Of a stretch of DNA of 64,000 nt, positions 53,418 to 62,362 are shown piece after piece (within the stretch, counting starts at the first letter, position 1; the number at the start of each line of letters is the position of its first letter). Source of the DNA: Staphylococcus argenteus (lineage in GTDB: Bacteria > Bacillota > Bacilli > Staphylococcales > Staphylococcaceae); NCBI RefSeq assembly GCF_000236925.1, contig NC_016941.1:1240001-1304000 (forward strand). Direction: 5' to 3'. A model generated the notes under the pieces. The model did not search any database and had not been told where the DNA came from. It saw nothing but the letters and a program-made list of their open reading frames with translations. The translations under genes were made by a program, and so were the position numbers.

Positions 53418-53972
53418 ATGGAAAGAAATGAAAGTAATATTACTGATGTAACTCAGAACGAAGAGCAACTAGACAACAGTGATGAACAATCACAACAGAA
53501 TGAGAAAACATTTTCTCAAGAAGAAGTATCACAATTGATTAAAGAGCGTATATCTAGAGAACACAAAAAATCAGATGAACGTATTAAAGACGCCAGAGAA
53601 AACAATGAAGTAGCTTATTTATTAAAAGGTGGTAAAGTTACAAAAGTATATGGCGGACAAGATAGTGTATCTTTTGTGCCAGGGGAAAAAGCAACCGAAT
53701 TGTTATTTAACAGTAAACCTAATACAATTATTATGTTACATAACCATCCTGGTCAGTCAGGTTTTTCAGAATATGATTTATTTACATTTTTTAAGCATCC
53801 ATCAATAAAATCAATGACAATCGTTACTAATAAAGGACAAGTAAAATTTATTACCAAGTCAGATAGGTTTCAAGGTAAAATAGTGAGTAAATTTTGTGCT
53901 AAATATTTTACGCATATTAATATTATTAATGATAGCCATATTGAAAAATTATTGAAAAATTTTATAGTATAA
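53418..53972 (+). CDS. Phage scaffold N-terminus fused to a JAB-like HNHP domain
   Basis: CGGAGG precedes ATG 53418. Residues 1-60 are Gln/Glu/Asn-rich and include KTFSQEEVSQLIKERISREH, typical of phage scaffold (DUF4355-like) proteins. From about residue 65 the sequence changes to a JAB/MPN-like fold: VAYLLKGGKVTKVYGG, then LHNHPGQSGFSEYD near 122-135, then SMTIVTNKGQVKFI. HNHP-x-FS-x2-D domains occur as toxin modules at the end of phage and secreted polymorphic toxins. A normal scaffold C-terminus is missing, so this is a chimera. Confidence 0.65.
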   Translation: MERNESNITDVTQNEEQLDNSDEQSQQNEKTFSQEEVSQLIKERISREHKKSDERIKDARENNEVAYLLKGGKVTKVYGGQDSVSFVPGEKATELLFNSKPNTIIMLHNHPGQSGFSEYDLFTFFKHPSIKSMTIVTNKGQVKFITKSDRFQGKIVSKFCAKYFTHINIINDSHIEKLLKNFIV

Positions 53973-54006
53973 ATATGATTAAATATAAAGTGAGATGATA
54001 TTAATT

Positions 54007-54144
54007 ATGTTAGATTCTCAATTAGATGGAAATGTAACTGCAAAAGAATTGAGTGAATCTTTTAAAGAATTAGTTGAAGAATTTGAACGTATAGAAAAAG
54101 CGAATAAGAATTCAAATTCAAAAGATAAACAGCATCCTTTCTAA
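54007..54144 (+). CDS. Small acidic protein after the JAB fusion, possible immunity remnant
   Basis: The 45-residue product (MLDSQLDGNVTAKELSESFK, ELVEEFERIEKANKNSNSKD, KQHPF) is helical and acidic. Its last four codons and stop are supplied by the 43-bp repeat, so its natural C-terminus may have been lost. The position after a toxin-like gene suggests immunity, without direct support. Confidence 0.5.
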   Translation: MLDSQLDGNVTAKELSESFKELVEEFERIEKANKNSNSKDKQHPF

Positions 54145-54173
54145 ACAGATAAAGAGAAAGTGGTGCTATTTTT
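54131..54173 (+). repeat. 43-bp direct repeat / terminator, second copy
   Basis: Identical to 53257-53299. Together the two copies bracket the scaffold-JAB gene and its small partner (874-base period). Confidence 0.85.
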
Positions 54174-54303
54174 TGCGTTATTATAACAACTAAGGATACC
54201 AAGCCGCACACCTTCAACAAAATCCTCATCTAAACCAATCGATTCCCTAAGCTCAATTTTAAACACAAAGCTTATCTGTAAACATGCACACCTATAAAAA
54301 TCT
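54141..54303 (-). pseudogene. Possible decayed coding fragment on the minus strand
   Basis: Read on the minus strand, about 50 codons without stop give LQISFVFKIELRESIGLDED and FVEGVRLGILSCYN, which look coding-like, but no start or ribosome-binding site is found and the end runs into the phage repeat. No family recognised. The rest of 54174-54697 is gene-free and holds only the terminator below. Confidence 0.25.
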
Positions 54304-54518
54304 GATTATCCAAAAGTCATAAACATGTCCATATTAAAAACTTAAATAGTGCATTCCATTTAAAATAAACATCGATATTCCTACCAAAATAGATTAAGTA
54401 ATTCAATTGTTAATAGGTCACTTCTTTCATAAAATAACAACAACCATCATAATACTTTTCTAATTTCTTCAAATTAAAGCAAATACAGCGCAAATTTACC
54501 TTTATAAAAATATAAAAC

Positions 54519-54555
54519 AAAACAAGATACTCAACAATCTATGGTATCTTGTTTT
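54519..54555. terminator. Bidirectional terminator before the aldolase gene
   Basis: AAAACAAGATAC (54519-54530) and GTATCTTGTTTT (54544-54555) form a perfect 12-bp stem. It can end the minus-strand aldolase transcript and marks the return to core sequence. Confidence 0.85.
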
Positions 54556-54697
54556 GGTGGACTGTAATTTCAAATCATCAACAATTTCAAATGCACGGTT
54601 TCATATCTACATGTTCATATACAAGCCAATAAACATAACTACTCAACTGAACTTGCTTAATTAAAAGTGAATCGCCAGATGACACGCTTCAACGTTA

Positions 54698-55723
54698 TTA
54701 AATCAAATCTAATAATTTATTTAAATTTTCTTCGGTTGTCGCCCAGCTGGTTGCAAACCTTACAACACGATGCTGATCATCGTATTTTTCCCAAACAGCA
54801 AATTTAACTTTTTCTTCTAACGCTGCTATTTTCTCGTTACTTAAAATAAAAAATTGTTGATTGGTTGGAGAATCAAAGTAAAGACGATAGCCTTTATTTA
54901 TAAATCCTTGTTTCATCTTATTTGCCATTTCGATAGCATGTCTACTTATTTTAAAATACAAATCATCCGTAAATAATTCTAAAAATTGTATACCAGTTAA
55001 CCGTCCTTTTGCTAAAAGGGCGCCGTGATGTTTGATTCGAGTTGTAAATTGTTTCGGCTCATTATTTTTCGTGAAAACAATAGCTTCCCCGCATAGCGCA
55101 CCAATCTTTGTACCACCTATATAAAATACATCACAATATTTAGCGATGTCTTTAATAGTCATATCTGATTGGTCACTCATCAAACCATATCCTAATCGTG
55201 CACCATCCATAAATAATGGAATCTTATATTGTTTACATACTTTGGAAAGTGTTTCTAATTCAGACTTAGAATATAGAGTGCCATATTCAGTCGGATGTGA
55301 AATGTATACCATTCCTGGGAATACCATATGGTCCTTTTTAAAATCACTTTTAAATGTTTCCATATAAGCTTCAACTTCTGAAGCGCTAATTTTCCCTTCA
55401 TTAGATGGCAATGTAATTACTTTATGACCGCTGTATTCAATAGCACCACCTTCATGTACTGCAACATGTCCCGTATCTGCTGATATTACACCTTCGAAAC
55501 TTTCTAACATAGAATTGATGACGACTTGATTGGTTTGTGTTCCTCCTACTAAAAAACGAACTGTAGCATTAGGACAATCAATTGTATCTTTAATTTTTTC
55601 AATTGCCTGTGCTGTGAATTGATCAAAGCCATATCCTGAAGCTTGTACAAGATTTGTATCCAATAGTCGTTTCAATACTTTTTCATGTGCACCTTCTAAA
55701 TAATCATTTTCAAATGAGATCAC
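54698..55723 (-). CDS. Low-specificity threonine aldolase-family PLP enzyme
   Basis: The 341-residue protein is a beta-eliminating-lyase/threonine-aldolase type enzyme, cleaving threonine or allo-threonine to glycine and acetaldehyde. The PLP lysine is in IGGTKIGALCGEA near residue 200, with FMDGARLGYGL before it. On the minus strand AGGGGG precedes GTG at 55723, which gives MISFENDYLEGAHEKVL; an upstream ATG at 55753 lies before that ribosome-binding site. Confidence 0.9.
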   Translation of the reverse strand: MISFENDYLEGAHEKVLKRLLDTNLVQASGYGFDQFTAQAIEKIKDTIDCPNATVRFLVGGTQTNQVVINSMLESFEGVISADTGHVAVHEGGAIEYSGHKVITLPSNEGKISASEVEAYMETFKSDFKKDHMVFPGMVYISHPTEYGTLYSKSELETLSKVCKQYKIPLFMDGARLGYGLMSDQSDMTIKDIAKYCDVFYIGGTKIGALCGEAIVFTKNNEPKQFTTRIKHHGALLAKGRLTGIQFLELFTDDLYFKISRHAIEMANKMKQGFINKGYRLYFDSPTNQQFFILSNEKIAALEEKVKFAVWEKYDDQHRVVRFATSWATTEENLNKLLDLI

Positions 55724-55995
55724 TATTTTTCCCCCTAAAACTAACTTAATCATTTTAATATGATGAACTAAGTCGAAACACCACTTTAAAATTAAAAATA
55801 AACTTTAATAGTATAATTATATTATTGGCATCCAGTATAGTTGAATAAATATATTATACATTAAACAACCAACTAATAAAATTAAATAATGCTTTTTATA
55901 ATCTTCTACGTACTAAAGATAATATACACAATAATGATTGAATTTTAATGATAAAAGTTCTATGATTTAAGAAATAGAGAAAAGAGGGGATTAAA

Positions 55996-56193
55996 ATGGA
56001 ACAAATAAAACTTAAAACGTTTACAGCTGAATCATTAGAGGTATTAGAAACAAACATTAATGCTTTTTTGAGTTCTGAAGAAGCTGCAAATTTAAAATTA
56101 GTAAATGTTACTATTAAGGAAATAGAAGAAAGAACATTCCCAAATAATGAAGAAGAATTCAATGCAATATTAACTTTATCTGTGAATAAATAA
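55996..56193 (+). CDS. Small conserved protein, Cse60/DUF2758-like
   Basis: The 65-residue product has an alternating beta-alpha-beta pattern (IKLKTFTAESLEVLETNINA; LVNVTIKEIEERTF; ILTLSVNK). It resembles the short Cse60-like family of Firmicutes, a tentative match. AGAGGGG precedes ATG. A 15-bp hairpin just after it ends the transcript close to the cls ribosome-binding site. Confidence 0.7.
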   Translation: MEQIKLKTFTAESLEVLETNINAFLSSEEAANLKLVNVTIKEIEERTFPNNEEEFNAILTLSVNK

Positions 56194-56200
56194 TATAATG

Positions 56201-56236
56201 AGAAAGGTGCAAAAATATTTTTTGTGCCTTTCTTTA
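56201..56236 (+). terminator. Terminator directly before cls
   Basis: AGAAAGGTGCAAAAA (56201-56215) pairs with TTTTTGTGCCTTTCT (56218-56232). Its 3' edge is only about 5 bases from the AGGAG of cls, so it could also attenuate cls. Confidence 0.8.
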
Positions 56237-56250
56237 TAGGAGAAAAGACT

Positions 56251-57732
56251 ATGCAATTTACATTTTCAAATGATTTAGGAACACTTTTTACCATCATTTT
56301 AGCCATTGGATTTATCATTAATTTGGTTCTAGCGTTTATTATTATTTTTTTAGAAAGAAATAGACGTACAGCTAGCTCAACTTGGGCATGGCTATTTGTA
56401 CTTTTTGTTTTGCCATTAGTTGGTTTTATCCTCTACCTATTTTTTGGAAGAACCGTTTCTGCACGCAAATTGAATAAAAACAATGGTAACGTGTTAACAG
56501 ATTTCGATGACCTTTTAAAACAACAAATAGAAAGCTTTGATAAAGGAAATTATGGTACTGATAATAAACAAGTTCAAAAACATCATGATTTGGTCCGTAT
56601 GCTTTTAATGGATCAAGATGGATTTTTAACTGAAAATAATAAAATTGATCATTTCATTGATGGTAATGATTTATATGATCAAGTTATAGAGGATATTAAA
56701 AATGCTAAAGAATATATCCATTTAGAGTATTATACATTCGCTTTAGATGGCTTAGGTCAAAGAATTTTAAAAGCGTTAGAAGAAAAATTAAAACAAGGTT
56801 TAGAAGTAAAAATTTTATATGATGACGTTGGTTCAAAGAAAGTTAAGATGGCGAATTTCGATCACTTTAAATCATTAGGTGGCGAAGTTGAAGCATTTTT
56901 TGCGTCTAAACTACCACTATTAAATTTCCGTATGAACAATAGAAATCATAGAAAAATCATCGTTATAGATGGTCAATTAGGCTATGTCGGAGGATTTAAT
57001 ATTGGCGATGAATATTTAGGTTTAGGTAAATTGGGATATTGGAGAGATACGCATTTGCGAATTCAAGGTGATGCGGTCGACGCTTTACAATTACGTTTTA
57101 TTTTAGATTGGAATTCTCAAGCGCACCGACCACAGTTTGAATATGATGAAAAGTATTTTCCTAAAAAGAATGAACCATTGGGCAATGCACCAATTCAGAT
57201 AGCTGCAAGTGGTCCAGCTAGTGATTGGCATCAAATTGAATATGGTTATACAAAAATGATTATGAGCGCAAAGAAATCTGTATATTTACAATCACCATAT
57301 TTCATTCCAGACAATTCTTATATTAATGCTATAAAGATTGCAGCTAAATCAGGTGTAGATGTACACTTAATGATTCCGTGTAAGCCAGATCATCCATTAG
57401 TATATTGGGCGACATATTCAAATGCATCAGATTTATTATCTAGTGGCGTGAAAATTTATACGTATGAAAATGGATTTATACATTCTAAAATGTGTTTGAT
57501 AGATGATGAAATAGTTTCAGTCGGTACTGCTAATATGGACTTTAGAAGTTTTGAGTTGAATTTCGAAGTCAATGCTTTTGTATATGATGAGAAGCTTGCT
57601 AAAGATTTAAGAGCAGCTTATGAACATGATATTACAAAATCAAAACAGTTAACTAAAGAATCATATGCCAATAGACCACTGTCAGTTAAATTTAAAGAAT
57701 CGTTAGCAAAATTAGTATCGCCAATTTTATAA
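56251..57732 (+). CDS. cls1: Cardiolipin synthase
   Basis: The 493-residue membrane enzyme condenses two phosphatidylglycerols to cardiolipin. Two N-terminal membrane helices (about 10-65) are followed by two phospholipase-D HKD motifs: NHRKIIVIDGQLGYVGGFNI near residue 231 and IHSKMCLIDDEIVSVGTANM near 410. TAGGAG selects ATG at 56251 over an in-frame ATG at 56224 inside the upstream hairpin. S. aureus has two such genes; this locus corresponds to cls1 by neighbours. Confidence 0.93.
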   Translation: MQFTFSNDLGTLFTIILAIGFIINLVLAFIIIFLERNRRTASSTWAWLFVLFVLPLVGFILYLFFGRTVSARKLNKNNGNVLTDFDDLLKQQIESFDKGNYGTDNKQVQKHHDLVRMLLMDQDGFLTENNKIDHFIDGNDLYDQVIEDIKNAKEYIHLEYYTFALDGLGQRILKALEEKLKQGLEVKILYDDVGSKKVKMANFDHFKSLGGEVEAFFASKLPLLNFRMNNRNHRKIIVIDGQLGYVGGFNIGDEYLGLGKLGYWRDTHLRIQGDAVDALQLRFILDWNSQAHRPQFEYDEKYFPKKNEPLGNAPIQIAASGPASDWHQIEYGYTKMIMSAKKSVYLQSPYFIPDNSYINAIKIAAKSGVDVHLMIPCKPDHPLVYWATYSNASDLLSSGVKIYTYENGFIHSKMCLIDDEIVSVGTANMDFRSFELNFEVNAFVYDEKLAKDLRAAYEHDITKSKQLTKESYANRPLSVKFKESLAKLVSPIL

Positions 57733-57741
57733 TTTATTTGT

Positions 57742-57773
57742 AAAGAGTCTCAATTATAGAGGCTCTTTTTATT
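57742..57773 (+). terminator. Terminator after cls
   Basis: AAAGAGTCTC (57742-57751) pairs with GAGGCTCTTT (57759-57768), then T. Confidence 0.9.
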
Positions 57774-57914
57774 TTGTTCTAAACATTTTAACAATAAATT
57801 TATTATGTAAACCTTCCAATGACATTTGTCATTTTAAATCTATGACAAGATATTCTATTTTAAATCAATTAACTTTACTAATCTTAAGTTAAGAAAAACA
57901 TAGAGGTGATTAAA

Positions 57915-58808
57915 TTGATTCATATTTCAAATATCAACAAGTCATATAATAAACGGAGTGTACTAAAAAATATTTCGTTTGATATTGAACAAGGTAAATG
58001 TATCGCTTTAATAGGAAAAAATGGTGCAGGAAAGTCAACCTTGATTGATATATTAATTGGTAAAGTTAAAGCTAATTCTGGTGAGATATTTGATAAAGAC
58101 AAGTTATTACAAAGTGAAAATCGCAGTATAATGTTCCAAAAAACGATGTTCCCTGATCAATTAAAAGTAATTGAGATTATCAAATTATATCAATCATTTT
58201 ACGAAAATCCATTGCCATTGGAAGAAATAATAAGACTAACGAAATTTGATTCTAATCAATTGAATCAATTTGCTAATAAACTTTCTGGAGGACAACAACG
58301 ATTACTTGATTTTGTTTTATCCTTAATCGGACAACCACAATTAATCTTGTTAGATGAACCGACATCGACTATGGATATAGAGATTAGAGAGTATTTTTGG
58401 TCAATGATTGAAAATTTAAAAGAAGAAAATCGAACGATACTTTATACATCACACTATATTGAAGAAGTCGAACGCATGTCTGACAAAATTATTCTAATTG
58501 AAAATGGAGAAATAATACTTAATGATTTAACGTCACATATTAGAACAAATCAACAATCTCAGATTACGTTATCCGATGAATATAAAAGAAAATTAAAGTT
58601 AGATAAAAATGATTTAGTTATTCAAAAAAATCATAATGGCACAATAAAAATTATTACTTCAAATGTTAATGATACGATTTTATATCTTCAACAACTTCAT
58701 ATTAATTTGGATGATATTGAAATTCAAAAAGTATCTATTGTTGATTCATACTTTAACAATAATGAGAAAAGGGGTTTTACACATGATGCTAAGTTACTTG
58801 AAAATTGA
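57915..58808 (+). CDS. ABC transporter ATP-binding protein
   Basis: The 297-residue ATPase has Walker A GKNGAGKST (about residue 36), signature LSGGQQR, Walker B LILLDEPTS and the switch histidine in YTSHYIEE. AGAGGTGAT favours TTG at 57915 over the in-frame GTG at 57906, which is inside it. It overlaps the permease gene by 26 bases. This ATPase-permease-kinase-regulator set matches the DesKR-type export locus; the substrate is unknown. Confidence 0.9.
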   Translation: MIHISNINKSYNKRSVLKNISFDIEQGKCIALIGKNGAGKSTLIDILIGKVKANSGEIFDKDKLLQSENRSIMFQKTMFPDQLKVIEIIKLYQSFYENPLPLEEIIRLTKFDSNQLNQFANKLSGGQQRLLDFVLSLIGQPQLILLDEPTSTMDIEIREYFWSMIENLKEENRTILYTSHYIEEVERMSDKIILIENGEIILNDLTSHIRTNQQSQITLSDEYKRKLKLDKNDLVIQKNHNGTIKIITSNVNDTILYLQQLHINLDDIEIQKVSIVDSYFNNNEKRGFTHDAKLLEN

Positions 58809-59514
58809 ATGTAAAGTTTTAATGCGTAAAAAAACAACAATAATATTATCTATTTTATTTCCCGTTATATTCTATATATTATTTACTTCGATATTGGATT
58901 TGCCAGAAGATGTTAAACCGAAATTTTATAAAGAATATATGTATAGTATGACAGTTTATAGTTTATTAAGTTTTAGTTTACTAACATTTCCATTAGACAT
59001 TATTAATGAAAAACAAAATGGATGGCGTCAAAAATTAATGGTAACACCATTTACATTTACTAGTTATTATATTTCAAAAGTAGTAAAAACTATGATGCAA
59101 TTTGGAATAGCGATAATAGTGATTTTTATGGTTGGGCATTTTTATAAAGGTGTTGCAATGAGTGCAGGTCAATGGTTAGAGTCAGGAATATTTTTATGGT
59201 TAGGTGCATCTCTATTAATAACTTTTGGCATATTATTTTCTTTATTAAATGATATTCAAAAAACAAGTGCTTTAGCTAATATCGTAACAATTGGATTAGC
59301 AGTATTAGGTGGATTGTGGTTTCCGATAAACACGTTTCCGAATTGGCTTCAGCATGTTGCACATGTTTTACCAAGTTATCATTTGCGTAAATTAGGTGTA
59401 GATATTGCATCGAATCATCATATCAATTTAATATCATTTGGTATAATAATTTTGTATGCTTTAGGAAGTATAATAGCAGTGTATTGTATTAGAAGTTTTA
59501 AAAAGGCGGAATAA
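58783..59514 (+). CDS. ABC-2 type transporter permease
   Basis: The 243-residue protein has six membrane helices in ABC-2 arrangement, including WRQKLMVTPFTFTSYYISK before the middle helices and GLWFPINTFPNWLQHVAHVL near the end, the conserved ABC-2 signature region. ATG at 58783 has GAGAAAAGGGG upstream and lies inside the ATPase gene. The frame is open farther upstream but those residues are shadow sequence of the ATPase. Confidence 0.9.
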   Translation: MMLSYLKIECKVLMRKKTTIILSILFPVIFYILFTSILDLPEDVKPKFYKEYMYSMTVYSLLSFSLLTFPLDIINEKQNGWRQKLMVTPFTFTSYYISKVVKTMMQFGIAIIVIFMVGHFYKGVAMSAGQWLESGIFLWLGASLLITFGILFSLLNDIQKTSALANIVTIGLAVLGGLWFPINTFPNWLQHVAHVLPSYHLRKLGVDIASNHHINLISFGIIILYALGSIIAVYCIRSFKKAE

Positions 59515-59517
59515 AAA

Positions 59518-60609
59518 ATGAAATTTTTAAAAGGTACTTCAATTGCTGAACTATCCTCTTTACTTTATCTGATTTTTCCTATTGCTGGTATTTTTTTCAA
59601 TGAAATACATGGGCCAAAATGGTTGTATATCATACTAGTTAGTATTTTTTCAGTGTCGTATTTTATATTAGTTACACTAAATAATAGACTTAATCATTTA
59701 ACACTTTACATATTATTAATGACACATTATGTCATTATTTGCTATTTTGTATTATTTATACATCCGATCTTAAGTCTGTTTTTCTTTTACAGTGCCTTTG
59801 CTATTCCCTTTACTTTTAAAAAGAGTGTTAAAAAAGTTTCATTGTACATGTTTATACTAACACTGATTATATGTTTAATAATTACTTTTTCTTTTTATAA
59901 CGACTATTTTGTTTCAATAATGATTTATTATGTCGTTATATTATTAATAATGCTAGATAATTTCAAAAAAATGAAAAATCGTGAATATCAAAAAGAGATA
60001 GAAGAAAAAAATCGACATATTAATACATTAATAGCTGAACAAGAGCGACATAGAATAGGGCAAGACTTACATGATACGTTAGGACATGTGTTTGCAAGTT
60101 TATCATTAAAATCAGAGTTAGCTTATAAACTTATAGATTCGGATATAGAAAAAACAAAAGCTGAATTATTAGCAATTAATAAATTATCTCGTGAATCACT
60201 AAACAAAGTTCGAGAAATTATTGATGATATAAAATTGCCATCATTTATTGAAGAGATTGATAGTTTAGGTAAGGTTTTAAAAGATGCTGATATTGATTTT
60301 ACGTTTGAAAATAAAGAATTGGCACAAGTATTGAGTCCTACCAAACAATCCATGTTAGTTATGATTGCACGTGAAGCGATAAATAATGTAATTAAACATG
60401 CGAATGCTTCAAAAGTTCATGGCAAATTACAAACAGTAAACAATCATAAATTGCAGCTAATGATTGAGGATGATGGCAAAGGTATTGATAGTGATTGCGA
60501 GGTAAAAAGTATTTCGCAGCGTGTACAACATTTAAACGGAACTTTAGCAGTCGACTCAACAAATGGAACTAAAATAATCATCGAAATCTCAACAGGAGGA
60601 ATAGCATGA
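59518..60609 (+). CDS. Sensor histidine kinase, DesK type
   Basis: The 363-residue kinase has five or six membrane helices in the first 160 residues, a HisKA_3 dimerisation domain with the phosphorylated His in GQDLHDTLGHVFASLSLKSE near 187, and a short HATPase domain (NVIKHANASKV; IEDDGKGID). The sensing part is all membrane-embedded, consistent with detecting bilayer state or hydrophobic agents. It overlaps the regulator gene by ATGA. Confidence 0.92.
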   Translation: MKFLKGTSIAELSSLLYLIFPIAGIFFNEIHGPKWLYIILVSIFSVSYFILVTLNNRLNHLTLYILLMTHYVIICYFVLFIHPILSLFFFYSAFAIPFTFKKSVKKVSLYMFILTLIICLIITFSFYNDYFVSIMIYYVVILLIMLDNFKKMKNREYQKEIEEKNRHINTLIAEQERHRIGQDLHDTLGHVFASLSLKSELAYKLIDSDIEKTKAELLAINKLSRESLNKVREIIDDIKLPSFIEEIDSLGKVLKDADIDFTFENKELAQVLSPTKQSMLVMIAREAINNVIKHANASKVHGKLQTVNNHKLQLMIEDDGKGIDSDCEVKSISQRVQHLNGTLAVDSTNGTKIIIEISTGGIA

Positions 60610-61208
60610 TATCTATAATTATTGCAGAAGATCAAAATATGTTGCGACAGGCAATGGTTCAATTAATTAAACTACATGGCGATTTTGAAATTTTAGCTGA
60701 TGTGGATAATGGACTCGATGCATATAGAGTTATTGAAAAATATAATCCTGACGTGGTTATTTTAGATATTGAAATGTCCGGTATGACAGGTCTCGAAGTT
60801 TTATCGGAAATTAGGAAAAAGCAATTAAATATTAAAGTGATTATTGTAACAACTTTTAAAAGGCCGGGATATTTTGAAAAAGCTGTTGCAAATGATGTAG
60901 ATGCTTATGTTTTAAAAGAACGTTCTATAGAAGAATTGGTGGAAACCATTAATAAAGTAAATAGCGGTGAGAAAGAATACAGTGCTACGTTGATGACTTC
61001 ATTTTTCAAAGATAAAAATCCTTTGACTCCAAAAGAGCAAATAGTATTAAGGGAAATTGGCAATGGTTTAAGTAGTAAAGAAATAAGCGGAAAATTGTTT
61101 TTGTCAGATGGAACAGTTAGGAATTATACATCAGTAATTATTGATAAGTTATATGCAGATAATCGTTTTGATGCTTGGAAAAAGGCGAATGAAAAAGGGT
61201 GGATATAA
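60606..61208 (+). CDS. NarL/DesR-type response regulator
   Basis: The 200-residue protein has a receiver domain (EDQ at residues 8-10, phosphorylated Asp in VVILDIEMSG, Lys in VLKERS) and a LuxR-type HTH (LTPKEQIVLREIGNGLSSKE; SDGTVRNYTSVIIDKL). It starts within the kinase stop (ATGA). Its obvious candidate target is the ABC transporter operon itself. Confidence 0.93.
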   Translation: MISIIIAEDQNMLRQAMVQLIKLHGDFEILADVDNGLDAYRVIEKYNPDVVILDIEMSGMTGLEVLSEIRKKQLNIKVIIVTTFKRPGYFEKAVANDVDAYVLKERSIEELVETINKVNSGEKEYSATLMTSFFKDKNPLTPKEQIVLREIGNGLSSKEISGKLFLSDGTVRNYTSVIIDKLYADNRFDAWKKANEKGWI

Positions 61209-61219
61209 ATTAAAATAAT

Positions 61220-61285
61220 AGTATTGAGTGTCTTGATTTAATACTGGGAACGAACCAGAACAAAATCATACTCAATACTTTTATT
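61220..61285. terminator. Bidirectional terminator after the response regulator
   Basis: AGTATTGAGT (61220-61229) pairs with ACTCAATACT (61270-61279), with T-rich sequence after. Confidence 0.8.
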
Positions 61286-61312
61286 TTGTTATTCACAAGT
61301 CATGCTAGTGAA

Positions 61313-61501
61313 TTATTTGTTTCGTTTTTTAGAAAACGAGGCAATTAGATAAACAATAAATCCTACAAAGATACCCAATAAAATAGATAATACGGCAGTA
61401 ACTATTAATGGTAATTTGAAAAATATTTGTAGGAAAATACCAATGATAATTGCAATAATTACTGCAATCAATGTGACTGTATTTTCATTTGAAATGTTCA
61501 T
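61313..61501 (-). CDS. Small two-helix membrane protein
   Basis: The 62-residue protein has two membrane helices (TLIAVIIAIIIGIFLQIFF; PLIVTAVLSILLGIFVGFIVYLI) and a basic tail (SFSKKRNK). AAGGAGTGA precedes the ATG on the minus strand. It resembles short DUF-type membrane proteins of staphylococci without a known role. It lies between the two-component locus and nuc2, with opposite orientation. Confidence 0.75.
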   Translation of the reverse strand: MNISNENTVTLIAVIIAIIIGIFLQIFFKLPLIVTAVLSILLGIFVGFIVYLIASFSKKRNK

Positions 61502-61641
61502 TCATTTTCACTCCTTAACAAATATTATTATAGCATGCTATAGCGTTCTAAAATATTGAAATATATAGATATGACTATTGACGTTATTTATTAACTTTTA
61601 TATGATTAATCGGAATGAAAAAATTAGAAGTAGGTGGCAAA

Positions 61642-62175
61642 ATGAAGTCGAATAAATCGCTTACTATGATTGTGGTGGCCATCATTATTGTAGGTGTTTT
61701 GGCGTTCCAATTTATGAATCATACTGGTCCTTTTAAAAAAGGATCAAATCAAGAAAGTGTCCAAGATTTAAAAGGTAAAGAAAAAGTGCATGTTCAAAGA
61801 GTCGTCGATGGAGATACATTCATAGCGAATCAAAACGGCAAGGAAATTAAGGTTAGACTCATTGGAGTCGATACGCCTGAAACAGTTAAACCGAATACGC
61901 CTGTACAGCCATTTGGTAAGGAAGCATCAAATTATAGTAAGAAGACTTTAACGAATCAAGATGTTTATTTAGAATACGATAAAGAAAAGCAAGACCGCTA
62001 TGGTAGAACATTGGCGTATGTATGGATAAGTAAAAATCGTATGTACAATAAGGAATTAGTGGAAAAGGGGCTTGCTAGAGAGAAGTATTTTTCACCAAAT
62101 GGTAAATATAGGAATGTATTTATAGAGGCGCAAAACAAAGCTAAACAACAGAAATTAAATATTTGGAGTAGATAA
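61642..62175 (+). CDS. nuc2: Membrane-anchored thermonuclease Nuc2
   Basis: The 177-residue SNase-fold nuclease degrades DNA and RNA at the cell surface. One N-terminal membrane helix (SLTMIVVAIIIVGVLAFQF) anchors it, unlike secreted Nuc. The active site is intact: VVDGDTF, VRLIGVDTPE (Arg, Asp and Glu) and DRYGRTLAYVW. ATG at 61642 follows AGGTGG; an in-frame start at 61615 lies farther upstream. Confidence 0.95.
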   Translation: MKSNKSLTMIVVAIIIVGVLAFQFMNHTGPFKKGSNQESVQDLKGKEKVHVQRVVDGDTFIANQNGKEIKVRLIGVDTPETVKPNTPVQPFGKEASNYSKKTLTNQDVYLEYDKEKQDRYGRTLAYVWISKNRMYNKELVEKGLAREKYFSPNGKYRNVFIEAQNKAKQQKLNIWSR

Positions 62176-62307
62176 TTAAAGACGTATTGGTAGAAAAAAT
62201 CGTCATATCTAAACGTGTTAGAAAGAAGGATTTTAACATATCATCCAATTTTTGATTTAATAATTTTGGTACTGAAAACAAACTATCATAGTTAATTGAA
62301 CATAATA

Positions 62308-62360
62308 AAGGCATAATAATCATTGTACGTACTGAGTGTAATTGATTATTATGCCTTTTA
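62308..62360. terminator. Bidirectional terminator between nuc2 and the NERD-like gene
   Basis: AAAGGCATAATAATCA (62308-62323) and TGATTATTATGCCTTT (62344-62359) are perfectly complementary over 16 bases. Confidence 0.88.
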
Positions 62361-62362
62361 CT

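Noticed and set aside
46600..54200. CRISPR array suggested by repeated small units
   Set aside because: The repeats are gene-sized diverged copies, with no regular short repeats and spacers and no cas genes.
46400..54300. Intact prophage or pathogenicity island
   Set aside because: No integrase, repressor/Cro pair, replication, terminase, portal, capsid or tail genes are present; only head-morphogenesis fragments remain.
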